Assembly (NCBI GenBank): GCA_020086605.1
Contig: JACBWW010000022.1
Location: forward strand, 6,735,243-6,799,242
Reading direction: 5' to 3'
From: Lanius collurio
Taxonomy: Eukaryota > Chordata > Aves > Passeriformes > Laniidae
DNA length: 64,000 nt
The notes below the pieces were generated by a model. That model was not told the origin of the DNA. It worked only from the letters and a program-made list of their open reading frames with translations, and made no database searches. The first letter of the stretch is position 1; every line of letters starts with the position of its first letter. This document shows, piece by piece, positions 50,626 through 63,278 of the stretch. The translations under genes were made by a program, and so were the position numbers.

Positions 50626-53242
50626 ACGATTTTAGAGTCTGTAACTGAATCAGCTCATCTGCTAAAAACATATGTGCAAGTTTTCATGTAATCTATATGA
50701 TGCTGTCTTTGCACAGTTATATTTCATTTCAGCAGGTCTGTATGAAACTTGCTGCATAATTATCACTAAGATTTTGGAACTAACAGCACTTCATTAATTA
50801 TGTTTCTGTAATCCTGTTCCTAGTTGCATGTTAATTAGAAAATAAAGGGCATTTTTCATAAGCCTTCATATATTCTGTTTACAAGTATTTTGCTAACATC
50901 TAATAAATTTAGTGACCTCTAAAAACAAGAGGAAGTGAAATCCTACTTAGCAAATTCATAGCTTTTCAATGTATCTTTTGGCTTTATGGTACATCAAACT
51001 GTAGGAATGTAAAAGTGGTTTAAGGAGCTGTTGCTGGGTTCAACTAGCAGCAGAAACTTTTAAGTTATTTTTGTTTCTCCTTTATTGCTTAACCTCAGGG
51101 GCCTAAGTTTGGGCTACTTGATAAAGCAGTCATTCAGGAACTTGAAACCATACAGGCTTTGACTTGACAGACTTAGAACAAGATCTTGTATTAAACATAC
51201 ATTTTAAAAACATAATTTCAAATCTGGAAATTGATTGTGGCTTGACCTGTATATATTGAAGAGCTCACTGTTCCTTACTTTCTTTGCTTTACTGATATTA
51301 TTAGATCTATCATTCTTTTACCAGAACTCCCAGCTGATAGAAGAAAAATCAATGTAGAGGAAAGCATATTGGACAACAGCACTTTCATTAGAGTCAAGGC
51401 CACAACTGACTAATTAAGACTAAGTTATGACATTTCCACTTTTAAAGGTGGCAAATGCTTGTATTATGCATTTTCTGATATTCTCAGGGGCCAGAGTCAG
51501 ACATGCATGAAGCAAGCTGGGAACAGAGCAGTCTTTAAAAAAAAACTCAGTATAACACACTGATGTTTTGTACACACCAATATGAGAATTATAAATCACA
51601 AGGAATTTCTCTCCAATACTTTTTTTTAAACATTGCATACATCCAAAATGACACTTCCCAGGATTTTATATTTATCTGCATACCCTTACATTCAGTCCTT
51701 TCAGGGAGCTGTTGGACATACTGATCTCTATTGCAGTGTGCAATATTTGGCACTTACCTGCTACAGAACAGGATGCAAAGGGATCTCTGAGGATGCTTCC
51801 CTTCCAAACACATCACCTGAGCTAGCTCATCTTGGATTGAAGATGCTCAGAGGTCTGTAGTTCAAACACACGTCTGCCCAGCTAATGGGGTCAGAGCATC
51901 TCCTTCCAATAATGGATTGGTTCTCTCTAGGGTAAAGTGCCTCTAAGAGAAATTGAGAGGAGATCTATCCTTAAATAAGATTTGATGCAGCCCAGGAGAA
52001 TGACAATTACATCTTCTGCTAACACTGTTCCTAAGGCAAAGTCAAGCTTTGTAGGAAAGAGGATGATGGAGTACTTGGGAAGATTTTTGTAGTGTAATGA
52101 CTAGTGGATTGGTCCATGCTATAGAAAAGTTCTGAGAGAGAGAAGAGGAAACTCATGTAAGTGGCTCTTCTGTTGTAGACTGTGAAGAGTATTCCTGTGT
52201 GGGTCACATTATTAAAGCTGGAGTTATTTTCTTCTTGGACTAAGTGCAACTGGTGACAGCAGCAGATATTTTTATCCAACAGATGAAAAACACAGGAGCA
52301 ACTCCTAGGCTTGAAGTCCAGAGACACAGCTGAGATGGTAAAAGAGGCACTCAGAAGGGTCTGCCAAAAGCAAGTCAGAGCTGCAGTTAGAACTCATACC
52401 TGATGGTCCTTTGCTATGTCCCATGGCATAAGTCTCAGCCAAGGGGCTGCCATGAGGTTGGGCAGGGGTGATTTCATTGGAGCTGTGTCTACACCTGACC
52501 TTTCTCCCTCTCATACTCACACATATAATTTCCCCACACTGTGCAGGACTATGCACACTGCAGCAGCCAACCTGCCTCAGAGTCACCAGCACAGGAAGGC
52601 CACCATGGCTGGGTAGTAATCCCATGGCAGGGGAGATCCCAGCAGTTTGAGGGTGTTAGACCCACCACTGAGCTCTTGTGCATCTGAACAAAAATAGGGT
52701 GAGTTTGTTTGCCCCTCTGATTCCAAGATTGCTGATTTTCAGAAAGGCATTTTCAGCCATTATTTGTAAACTCAGATCCTGATTCTCATGGCAGGTCTGT
52801 GGCTGAAATATAAACTGGAGGTGGGAGCTGTAGCTGGAATTTTGCCTGTCTCTGACCACTTAATTTCCAGTTTTATAATTCCACAGCCTTCTGCACATGT
52901 CAGTTTTATGTGCAAGATGTAGCAGTTGGCTCTCCAGTCATTGATCCTGACTTAACTGATGTCAGTCATCCATTTTGGACATTTGCATGATACTCCTGGC
53001 CCAGACTCCTACATCAGCACTAGCTTGTCAGAAGTTCAAGTTACACAGCAGCACCACAACCCCTCCAGAAAGGTGGCTGCAGCCCCCTCTCTCACCTTTC
53101 TGCTGTCACCCAGCCAGGTGGGAGAGGGCACAGTTTTCCTATTACCCTCCTTGTCTCTTCCCCAGGTTTTTCATAGGTACTTGCACTCACTTCCAGCTTT
53201 GCCCCTATGGTGAGGGTCCCTTTCCTTGAAGAAACATAACTC

Positions 53243-53418
53243 AGTGGTAGTGATGAGACACTGGAACAGGTTGTCCAGAGAAGTCACAGATGTCCCTGTC
53301 CTGGAAGTGTTTGAGGCCAGCTTGGATGGGGTTTAGGGTAAGGTGTCCCTGCCCAGTGCAGGGGGCTTGGAATGAGCTGATCTGTAAGGTCTCTTCCAAC
53401 CCCAACCATTCTGTGATT
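53243..53418 (+). mobile_element. CR1 LINE 3'-end fragment, sense strand
   Basis: The order of blocks matches the CR1 sense strand 3' end: GAGACACTGGAACAGGTTGTCC, CAGAGAAGTCACAGATGTCCC, CTGGAAGTGTTTGAGGCCAG, TTGGATGGGG, AGGTGTCCCTGCCC, GGTCTCTTCCAACCCCAACC, ending in ATTCTGTGATT, the CR1 3' signature. About 17-20 bases usually present between TTGGATGGGG and AAGGTGTCCC are missing, so there is an internal deletion. It is a short, 5'-truncated, inactive copy. Confidence 0.92.
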
Positions 53419-56400
53419 TTGGGAGTCATCTGCTTCTGCTCACTGTGACAGCTCTTCCCTGACAGCTAATGACACTTGGCTGTCTGCTCCACTGGCGTCC
53501 TGCTTGCCCCTACCTGCTCTCTGTGTGACACCTGCTGACTTCACCTATGGCCGTGTCCTGTCCCGTTTTCCCACCAGTGGGATGGTTATGGGGCTCCAGC
53601 TGGGCATGTGGTTCTGGCAGCAGGAGACCTGAGGGGCACTGGTGGGATGGGCAGGGAGGGGCAGCCAGGCACTGTTGCTGGCATGTCCCCTATACATCAG
53701 TTCAGCACTCGTCTGGCAGTAGGTGTGAAAAGGTATCTTGACATCAAGGCTGTCTTTGTAAAATGTTTGATACGACATGGTACATTGAACTGCAGATAAT
53801 GTTTTATGCCTTTCTTTTTCCTCTTTGAGAACAAACATGTAGCTCCTTGTTAATGGCTAATGAACAGAACAGAAAAATCTGTCCAGCTATACATTCAAAG
53901 TCTGCATTCTGTGGCCAAGGAAGGAGTTAAATGTACAGATATCTAATGGGTTTATAAAATGGTAACAAAGAGCTGGATAAGCAAATGAATGCATATGTGG
54001 CTGTTTACCCCTCAGAACTTCAAAAGAGAACAAAAGGGGGCTGATCTGGAAGTAGTTGCAGTAGTTGCAAGTATGTTGGGATTTCAAACGTACCTGCAGA
54101 GTACCTGCCCTGCCTCTGTCCATCTGCCAGTGCCACTTGTGTTGTAGTTCTGTAGCCTCCATCCTGTGTTCCCTTTGGAGTTTCTGGGGGTAAACAGCAC
54201 TGCAGCGCCAGTGTTTGATTCCCAAGGCAGCCCTCTGACTGCCCTCCAGTCACCACCTGAGCAATGGATGGGCATTGCTGGACATTATGTCACTCCTTCT
54301 TAAGTCTCATTTACTGTGCATACCTTTCAGAGCCTCACAAGGCAAAAGATAAAAGAATACAAGCTCCTGTAGTGTAAATAAAAATCCCAGGGCTAAGGAG
54401 CAATGAATATACACTTCCTGAAATGTACCACAGGATTTTCTATTATTTAGAAATGCTGTAAATCATTATTTTATGGAGAAGTAAAATATGTAAAAACATT
54501 TCTGTATAGTTCTTTTCTAAATCTAACACTGAAGCTTTCTTCCCTTTTTTTTTAAAGCAACCATTTAATAAAGTCTGACACTTAGCAGTGTTTTGAAATA
54601 ATTTTTGCTGTTCTGCCAGCAGTTAGCTTTGCTGTGAATCTCTAAAGACAAATCCATCTACAGTGAATCTAGCAAAATTCAGCTCCGTGTTGTATGTCAG
54701 GGCTGAGGACTACTTGTCAGCTCTGGCACTGTCAGATTTTATCTTTAAATATGACAGGCAATTTGTTCAGGGAGCACTTCTGAATGACAAGATATAGTGG
54801 TGTTGTAAAACATGGCACCTGTGTGGTATGCCCTGCCTCTGTGGACATCAGAGGCTATTGTTTCCTTTGCTATTAGACAGCCACAGTCACACAATAAGGT
54901 GTGTAAAATGTTCACAGAAACCTTTTAAATAGAGTAGCAGGAAAGTAGATACCCTCCGGTCATTTAAGTCAGGCCATTTATCATTTTATCTTATAAAACA
55001 CAACATTCACTAAAATGTGATGTAAAGAGAAAACCAAACGCTCTGCTGAGCAGTGTCAGTGCAAGCCAAGGGTTTGAGCCATGCTGTAATAAAAGAGGGT
55101 TATCTTTGAAGTGAAATACAGTAGAAAAATTAAGATTTTAACTCCTTCCCAATCAGACAGGTAGCAAGAGCCATGCAGAGGGCTCTTGTTGGCATATGGA
55201 GTGAATATGGTCCCACTGAAAAATCTTCTGTTACCACAGTGGGGCTTCCTGGAATGGGACAGTCAGAACAGATGATGAAACATTAATACACCTAATATGT
55301 TTTGTTTAAAAATAAATAAATAGAGGGTCATTTGGGATCACTTTCTTGCAAACAAATCAAATCAAACTGGGAAAATTAAAGTGGTGACATACTGTGGGCA
55401 TGCCACTGACAAAGTCAAGAGGGCTTTTCCACCCTGAACAAACCATATGTTCATTGGACTTGTAAGCAGCTTTCTTCAGAACATGAGGGTAAAACTGAGT
55501 CAATCTAGCACAGTCTGGTGCTACAGAGACACTGTGTGCAGGCATATCCCAACACACTTGTGCTAATGCTCTTGCCCTGCTGATAGGGAGTGGTGTCTTT
55601 ACTCTGCAAGATGTGGGAGGGGGCCAGCTCACTCTTTTAAAATTAAAATAAAATTCCCTTTATACTCTTGTGTTTGGCCTGTTTCTGTTACCAAAGAGGT
55701 GCCCAAGGTGTTGCTGACTGAAAGCCGAGTGCAACAGTGCTGTGTCTGTCCAGTGGAGCACCTCCCTTGCCTGTCCAGGACTTGTAGCCTTTGCACATGA
55801 ACCAGCTCCTGGGCCCATCCCTTCCCAACCAGCACCACTGCCCTGCCCCTCGCTGCCCTTGCTTTTCTACCAGCAAGTGAAACTGCTTCACAGCTGGGGG
55901 AGGAGGTGCAGGTCTGCCCTAATGGGGGAAAGAAGGGACTTGGTCCAGGATGTGCATTTCACTTGGCCTTGGGGGCCAGGCAGAGTCTGGGCTCTGGTAG
56001 ATCTGCACCGTGAGGAGTCTGGATTAAGGCCATTCGATGTAGTCTGAGAAAAGGGAAAGTGTCAAATGATAAGGGTTTGATTAGTAGAAACACTATGATA
56101 AAATCAAATAATTGTCCAATGGTCAGTTGGAAGGCATGCAACATTTGGGGCGTTTAGTAAAGCCTCAAGACCTGGAAATTAGGGATTCTGTAAGAACATT
56201 GTTTTAGCTTTCATGTAAGAAGCAAGTGTTTAGACTTCCTCTTTACAGATGAATGGAATAGAGGTGAACTCTGCAAACTCAAACACTAGGTGGCAAATAC
56301 AGTGATATCAGTTAAAAACCAATATTAGCAGCCTACATTCTCCATTTTTACAGCCTGCCCCATTAATAGTATTCAGTGGTGGCAGTAGAGATATGCATGT

Positions 56401-59400
56401 AGCTTTGGCATGGCAGCCTGAACAAAAATAAACATAATGAAAGGTGGTGGGGTATGGGATGGGTTTGGTAGTTAGAAAGATGAAGAATATGTGCAAACAG
56501 ATCCCTCATTAGGAAGGACTTGGCACAGTTTAAATATTCTTTTTTGTTTCTTATTATGAAAAGAAATTAAGAAATGTCTTTTGACGTCAGTATAACTTCT
56601 TTAAAGAAAATTCTCTAGATGAAGCAGAGGAGTAGCCTGTGCTATGTCTTATTTGGCAGACAAAACTGTCATGTTCACTCTTAGTATGATTTCCCCATTT
56701 TCAGTAGAAGAAAATAATATTTCTGTTTTTAAAGTGTCATAACTGTGTTCAGATATTTATACATTCTCCTCAGATATTTTTATGTGTTCCTTCTCTTACA
56801 TACAAGGTTGCCATAATTTTAGAACCACTGGGAAAATGAAAATTCGTCTTATCTAAGCAAAGATCTTTTGATGATTAGCTCCATGTTCTGAGATGGGTTC
56901 CATAACAAAGGAATAGCAAGAAGCATCTCCAGAGAGTTAATCATCCCACCTGGATTTGGTATTTATTTTATGTTAGCATGAACTGTCTCTGAAGAAGTCT
57001 ATCTCTTGTCATTGACTCTGGAGAGAGATGAAGTAACTTGTGTAACTTTCAGCTAAATTTGACTGAAGAAAGTCATCTTTAGTCACCAAAATCTGTTGAC
57101 TTTCTCCCTGACATACAATCCTGGACAGATCACAAAGGTGTTTTCAAGAATGTTTCCCTTCTCCTTGTTCGCAAGCATTTGACCATCTGTGGTACAACTT
57201 CATAATGGAAGCTAATTTAAAGGGCTTTTAGAAACAAGGAGAAAGATTTTTCTGTAATTAATAGTGATGGATGACTGGTGTGGCCACACAGAGCAATATA
57301 AATCTTTGTGCCATGCCTACTTCTAAAATGCAGAAAAACTCTAGCTTAGGGAACTTGGGTACTTAACCATAGGAAAGTCCTACAGGGAAGGGCTTTAGAC
57401 CTCATGCCCATTAGGAGGGCAGATAAACACCCTGTGAAATAATTTTGCCTGCCCATCACCAACTAATATACTCTGAAATGAAGTGCTGCATTTCAGTTCC
57501 ACCCTCCTCAAACAGGTGGCTTTGCCAACACTTTTAGAGAGAATGTAATCAGAAGGAAAAACCCCCTCAAACAGTAATGAGGTACTACTGCATCAAAGTA
57601 ACTGCCCCAAATCAGAAGCAGCTGTAAGTAATTATCAGTTATCTACCAGTGGATTTCCATGAGAAATGAGATATAAAATACTTCATATACATTCAAATGC
57701 TGCGTATTTCCTGGGGTATATGTTGTGGAACTGTATAAGAAGTACTAGCCTCAAGGAGTAAGAAGCTCTTTTATTTAAAGGTGAAATTTGAAAATTTGTA
57801 TAAAGGTGAACTGACCAGCAGTGAAAAAAGAAATAGACATCTCACAAACTGTTTGCCAGTGTATAATGGTTTACTGCTACAACAATTTCTCTTCTTAAGT
57901 ACTGTCATTTGAATATTGCTGTTACAGGAAATCTGAAATATGCCAGGTAGGAAGGAGTAGTTTATCATATTATGCATTCTACAAATGCTGAACATGCTTT
58001 ATTAGTTTCTTCTATAGATAAAATTAAGTGATATCTGTGAACTATCTGTAGTAAAGGTATTTTGGATGATTGTTTTTTTATTTAGTGGGATCCTTCTGTC
58101 CTCAATTTGCCTCCTCTAAGCCATGAAGTTGGTTATCATGTAAGTTGGGCTTATGTAGGAATCAAAAGAATGGCATCCAATACACAGGAACAGCTATCTT
58201 TTTTAGGGGAAAATTGCAATTCATTGATGCACAAGAGTCCACCCCTCTGTGGGCCCCACAGCTGGAGTGAGTCTGAGATGATAGGAAATGGGAGCACAGG
58301 TGCAAAAACTTCATTCATTCATTCAGTTCCCAGCTGCCCAGGAGAATGTCTTGAGCCTGTGGCAGTAAAGAGAGCTAGAATCATGTTGGGGAGGAACTCA
58401 AGGAGCCTGGCAGAAGCTCATGGACATGCCTGAAAGCAGAAAGGTTTCTTCACACTCCAGACTTTACTATGGTGTTTTGCACAAAGTCTTGCCTTTGGTA
58501 GAGTAAGTAATTTATTTTTTCTGTGGTTAATAGAGGGATCAAATTCAGTCATGGACAGTTTTCAGCAGGATTTTTCCATCTGTAGGAACAAGGCTTTGGT
58601 ACCCTTCTGGACTAAGCTTGACTGGGGAGCTCTGTTTGCTCTGGTGGTTTTTAACTCATTGTTAAGGCTGTTGAATTTATGGCCAACTTTAAACTAATAT
58701 GAAAAAAATTCAAATCTCAGAGATTCATTTTCTGAAATTGTTTTGTGAAGTTTGGAATGTGGCAAAACAAGAGTGACAGCAGTGTCCCTTCTGAGGAGGA
58801 GCCAGCAGGAGGTGCCTATCACTGTCCCTTTGGAGCAGCCACCTGGTCAGTCAGGCACAGCAAGGGCTGTGTCCTGTAGGGAGGAAACACTAAACAACAG
58901 GGAGAGAGCAGAACTGTTGTGGTGAGGGCATAGGGGCAGGATTTTGGTGACAAAGAATTTGAATTTATGGGAAATTAGTCTTCATTAGTTCTGCTGTTCA
59001 CACAGCTTCTTTCTAGTAAACTTGAGAAAACTAGGGCTTTCTCTGTTTTACACTTACAAAACTAGGGTAATGTTATTTAAAATGCTTTGGCTGTATAACA
59101 GTTTCCCATAAGCTTCCAGCAATTACCCACAATGGATGCACATTCTTAACTCATGTTTGATTTTAATAGTCTGTGTGACACTGACTAGAATTGGATTGGG
59201 CATTGAGCTTTTCAGTCCCAAACCACCAGTGCACTTGGGGATATGCTTAGATGTAAATTGCATGTGCTTTAACTGGGAAAATGTTTGGTGTTTTTCTGGA
59301 TCCAGGCTGGTGCTTGGTATCTCAGTTTCATAATTTTTTGGGCAGAGATTTTTTATAAGAGTGAATTATTTCACGTGGTTTCCTAAAGAAGTGTGTTTGC

Positions 59401-59729
59401 AATCATGCTATGTGCTCAGACAAGTATGTCACTTCTGCACCCTAATCAACCAAGAACTGATTTAAACCAAAATTAATTGAATGACAGGTTAAGTTTCTGC
59501 TGCTTTTATGAGAATGGAAGAGAGGCATAATTAATGCTTGTAAGGAAAAGGCTGTTGTGAGAACTCAGTCCTACCAGAAATCATCTCACCTACACAGGTG
59601 TGAAATTATGAGCCAGAACTCCATAGCAAGTGGGAATTCATGGGTCTTGTGGCTTTTACTGTGATTAAGCTTTAAAAGTAAACCCAATGTTCAAAACAAC
59701 TGTTCAGAATGTTTAACCCAAAATAAGGA
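53419..59729. other. Non-coding stretch
   Basis: No supported gene. The 53.4-54.3 kb and 55.6-56.05 kb parts are GC-richer and carry overlapping short open frames in several phases, which suggests compositional artefact. The remainder is AT-rich unique-looking sequence without recognisable repeats. Confidence 0.55.
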
Positions 59730-59753
59730 TTTTTTTTTTTTTTTTTTTTTTTT
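59730..59753 (-). repeat. Poly(T) run of 24
   Basis: An uninterrupted run of 24 T, i.e. a poly(A) run on the minus strand. It could be the tail of a minus-strand retroposed copy whose body would lie to the right (59754 onward), but I recognise no transcript there. Confidence 0.85.
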
Positions 59754-59996
59754 GCTGTGGGAGACGTGTGGCAGGCTGCACATTAATGCAGACCTTAGTG
59801 TTATCCAGAAGCATCACAAGTATCTCTGTGACTCTGCAGATACTGAAAGTTCATGTACCAGCTGACCACAACCTTCCTCCCCTCTAAATGCATGGAAGGG
59901 GAGCACTGAAAAGAAAGGTGACCCAAGCATGCTAACATGAGTGTTAGGATGAAGAAGAAATAGCTTGTCAAAGAGCAGTATTATCTGAGCTAATTG

Positions 59997-60180
59997 AAGA
60001 GTCATGGACTTATTTGGGGTGGAAATGACTTTTAGGATTGAGTCCACCATATCCCCGGTACTGTCCAGCCCACCAGTAACCCATGTTGTTAAGTTCCAAA
60101 ATCTACCCAGCTTTTAAACACCTTCAGGTATGGTGACTCCCTCACTTCCCTGGGCATCCTGTTTCTCTTATTCCAACAAA
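59997..60180 (-). mobile_element. Diverged CR1 LINE 3'-end fragment
   Basis: On the + strand the blocks GGTGGAAATGACTTTTAGGAT, TTGAGTCCACCA, a CCCACCAGTAACCCATGTTG-like block, AACACCTTCAGGTATGGTGACTCC and CACTTCCCTGGGCATCCTGTT follow the reverse complement of an older CR1 3' region. The element is on the minus strand, with its 3' end at about 59997. It is strongly diverged and truncated. A related but different subfamily from the copy at 41841 is likely. Confidence 0.85.
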
Positions 60181-60885
60181 AAGTTGGAAATTACATTGCA
60201 GCTTTATTTTATTTGGCTCTTCTTAAAAATCAACTGAATATCAATCTACAATCAAAAAAAGAAAGTTGCCTATAGGCAGTTTTACCTTCAAATCTACTCC
60301 ATGGATCAGCTGCTGGTAATCTATACACAGTCAATAAGACAGGTTTCAAAAGAGAGGTTTTTCTCCCAAAAGGCAAAACTGCTCTAATTTACAGCTAGAT
60401 ATGAACTGGGCAAAGTATACATCTGAAGTAAATGTAATTTCTAATTTACAAGAAACTCTGGTGAAAGATTAGATCTGATCTTCTCTCTATGCAAGTAATC
60501 TATGGATATTTATATTATGATAACTGGAGTGCACAAATTACTTTGGTTTTTCCTTTTGGGTATCTTTTTCATTTGTTTGTTTAGCAAAACCTGCAGGGGA
60601 AACTCGAACAGCTATAATTACAGTCACAGTTACAAGTTGTGGGTTCTGTAGATAATAAGCTACAAGCCATTTTTATTGTGCTTTTTTATTATTATTTGGT
60701 TAAAGAATGCTTTTTTTCCCAAGACAATCCATCTGTATTTTGTAGGAAGGAGAATCAAAGCAATAGCTGTCAAATATCAGTGAGATAGCAGATTTACAAA
60801 TTAATCCCATTGCTTTGTATTTCCACAAAGGTTGAAATCTACAGTTGGTGCTAGAAACTATAATTAACTTATTAGAAGCGCTCAG

Positions 60886-60920
60886 GCAGCTAGGTGTGTA
60901 AAATTGCAGCAGGTGTGTAA
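60886..60920 (+). promoter_or_regulatory. Directly repeated T-box-like sites
   Basis: GCAGC(T)AGGTGTGTAA occurs at 60886-60901 and, lacking the extra T, at 60906-60920. The core AGGTGTG matches the T-box half-site. An inverted CCAAT box (GATTGG) lies near 60999-61004. The cluster could be a conserved enhancer, but this is inference. Confidence 0.3.
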
Positions 60921-63151
60921 TATCATTAGAAATACACTGTATTAAAAAAGCACCTCGGAGTTTTATCCCTTTAGTTTCATGCTACCAGCTGCCAATTTGA
61001 TTGGTTAAGTAGTTTTGGGCTGTGCAATACTCTTTCTTTTGGATTGATGTGTTTATTACTTTTTATGACAGGGGATCCCAAGGCAGATGTTCAATAAAGA
61101 AACAAGCTGCTACAGACCAGAGTAAAGAGATAGGTGGTGTAGATGCAGGAAATTGGGAAAGTTATCATATGCGCTAAGTTGTTATTGAAGATTTTGCTCC
61201 CAGCATTTGTAGCAGTTGTGTTATATGCTCTTCCACAGACAGTAATCTAACAGGGAATTATTGAAAGCCAACTGCCAAGATTTCAAATTGCACTGTATGA
61301 TGTGGAGCTGCTACTCAAGCAGGGAGCTGGAGCTTTGAAATGATAAAGACGTGTCCATGGCATTTTTTGGAGCTATGTGGGAACGGGGAGAGCCTCTGTG
61401 CTTGTGCAGAGCCTTTTCTCTCCGAGACACAGCTGAAGGTCTGCTTTTCCTTTGTACCTTGTGCAACCATTTACAGTGGTGAAACCATTTACATTAGCAC
61501 AATGGGACTGAAAAATTGTTACTGGGAAGGAATATTGTTCAGAATTTGGATAAAGGGTGAGCAAATTATGGTTGTATCAATCTGGATCAACCAAAGCCAA
61601 ATTCTGCTCAGTCTTCACCAGTAAAAATATAGGCTCATCATATTTAAGTGAAAGGGAACATACAGAGGGATACATGGGCAGAAACAAAAAAAGAGATTTT
61701 TTTAGTTCCTATAACCGTTCACTGCTTGTTTTATGTTTTGCTCAGTGCTAAGGAGTGGGGAGAAAATACAGTTTCATGGCTTTAGCAAACTTCTGAACAC
61801 TCCTGTAGGGGAAGAGCAAATATTTTCTATAGAGGGTTCTTGGCATAAGCCATTTCTTTTTCAATGCTTTAAAGGGAAGCAATAGACTGTGATTGACATA
61901 AAAATCTCCTTTTTAATTGATTTAGTATATTTTGCTGGTTTTGTGACTTTAATTTAATCTATTACAACCAGATATGAGAAGAGCTAATAATTCATGAGAG
62001 ATGTTATTTTCTAATTAGATTTTTATGAATGCCCCTAAAGCTTCTGCCCAGAAGCAGAAGCTGGCCAAAAAGATTGAATTATATTGAGAACAAACTGTTC
62101 TGCTCTGTCCATATTCTTTCCTTTGGTTTCTTGGTGTATTAGCATTATCCCTGAAATAATATTTTTCCCCTGTGTTTTGAAGGGATGAGCATCTCATTCC
62201 TCCTTTTACCACCTCTGAGACACTTCCTGTCCTACTCCTGTAATCTCCTCTTGACTTTCTGAGGCTCAGCTCTTCAAGCTGCCCTGGGTTCCAAGTTGCT
62301 GTCGTCCTTTCTCGTGCAGACAAGAGGATGTGACTGTTTCTCCTGCCCCCACAGACCAAGTTTTGTTGAACCAGTACACTGTGCAATCCCAAACCTTCCC
62401 ACTCCTGTGTGTGTCAACAGTTACCTGAAACATCTCTTCTTTGGTTATGAGGTTGTCTTTCCATACCCTCTGCCTTTTCCTGAAGTTTGTGAATTATGAC
62501 GTGGCTACAAGAGAGAAAAAGGAAATGTGTAATAGGCTCTTGCTGTCTTTTGAGAGAAAAGCTGTCCAAAATGAGACAGCCTTGAGGTCTGCAGGACTTC
62601 TCATGGCCTGAAATGGCAGATTTCATGGGCTGGGACAAGTGTTTCAGGTCATATCTCAGCTCTTCCATCCTCCTCTAAGCTAATGAAGCTTTAAGGAGGA
62701 AGGAAAAAGATGTTATAAAATTTAGGTTATTAGTCAGACCAGTCTAAGCAACAAATTCCAAGTGCTGCTGTGGAATTCTGATGGTTGCAGTTCAGTTGGC
62801 AGGGGGCACCAAGACAGGTCAGGGAAGGCTGAGGCTGTGTGGGACCAGCTGAGAGAAATGCCAGGGGTGTGTTAAATGTGTGAGGCAGAAAAGAGAGACT
62901 GTGACAATGGAGCTGTGTTAGAGCAGGGCTGAACACAGAACTCAGAGTACTTCCAGTAACAGGCTGTGTTTCATCCATGCATCTCAAAGCACAAACAAAG
63001 ACAGTGAAAGAGACAATGCAGACCTTGGGAGCTGAGGAACATGGGAAAGGGCAATCATGCTAAAAAGCAATATGAGCAGTTGTGGGAAGTGACGTTTTTA
63101 AAACAAACCACAGTGGTTGCTGCATTGTACAAACCTAATAAGACATAGTGA

Positions 63152-63278
63152 AAAATATTGGATTTATTTTTACAAGTTAAAAGTGACCTTGTTGGCCTTA
63201 TGAATGGATTCACTTCTCACAGTACCTCTTAAGGGCATTAGGGTTATGACTAACTCATAAAAATAAATCCAATATTTT
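63152..63278. repeat. Perfect 21-bp inverted repeat with 85-bp spacer
   Basis: The left arm 63152-63172 (starting AAAATATTGGATTT) is the exact reverse complement of the right arm 63258-63278 (starting TAAAAATAAATCC). The whole structure is 127 bp, a size compatible with a short non-autonomous terminal-inverted-repeat element or with a strong hairpin. No target-site duplication is evident at the edges: the left flank is ATAGTGA and the right flank is CCCCTTG. Confidence 0.85.

Larger units (their letters stand above)
42226..53242. other. Probably intergenic non-coding stretch
   Basis: No supported gene. It contains a minus-strand open stretch at 49205-49560 with protein-like composition, a 25-base A run at 47273-47297, a possible ancient SINE remnant at 47490-47552 and a hairpin at 50591-50625. 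The 45.6-46.4 kb and 52.3-53.2 kb parts are locally GC-richer, but I see no CpG island or promoter there. Confidence 0.55.

Noticed and set aside
55640..56050. Possible solo LTR after an AATAAA at about 55648
   Set aside because: AATAAA followed by CTCTTGTGTTTGGCCTG looked LTR-like, but I found no TG...CA ends and no duplication, and it resembles no LTR I recognise.
62015..62392. 125-codon minus strand frame
   Set aside because: Chance length, and other frames overlap it on the opposite strand. No family resemblance.
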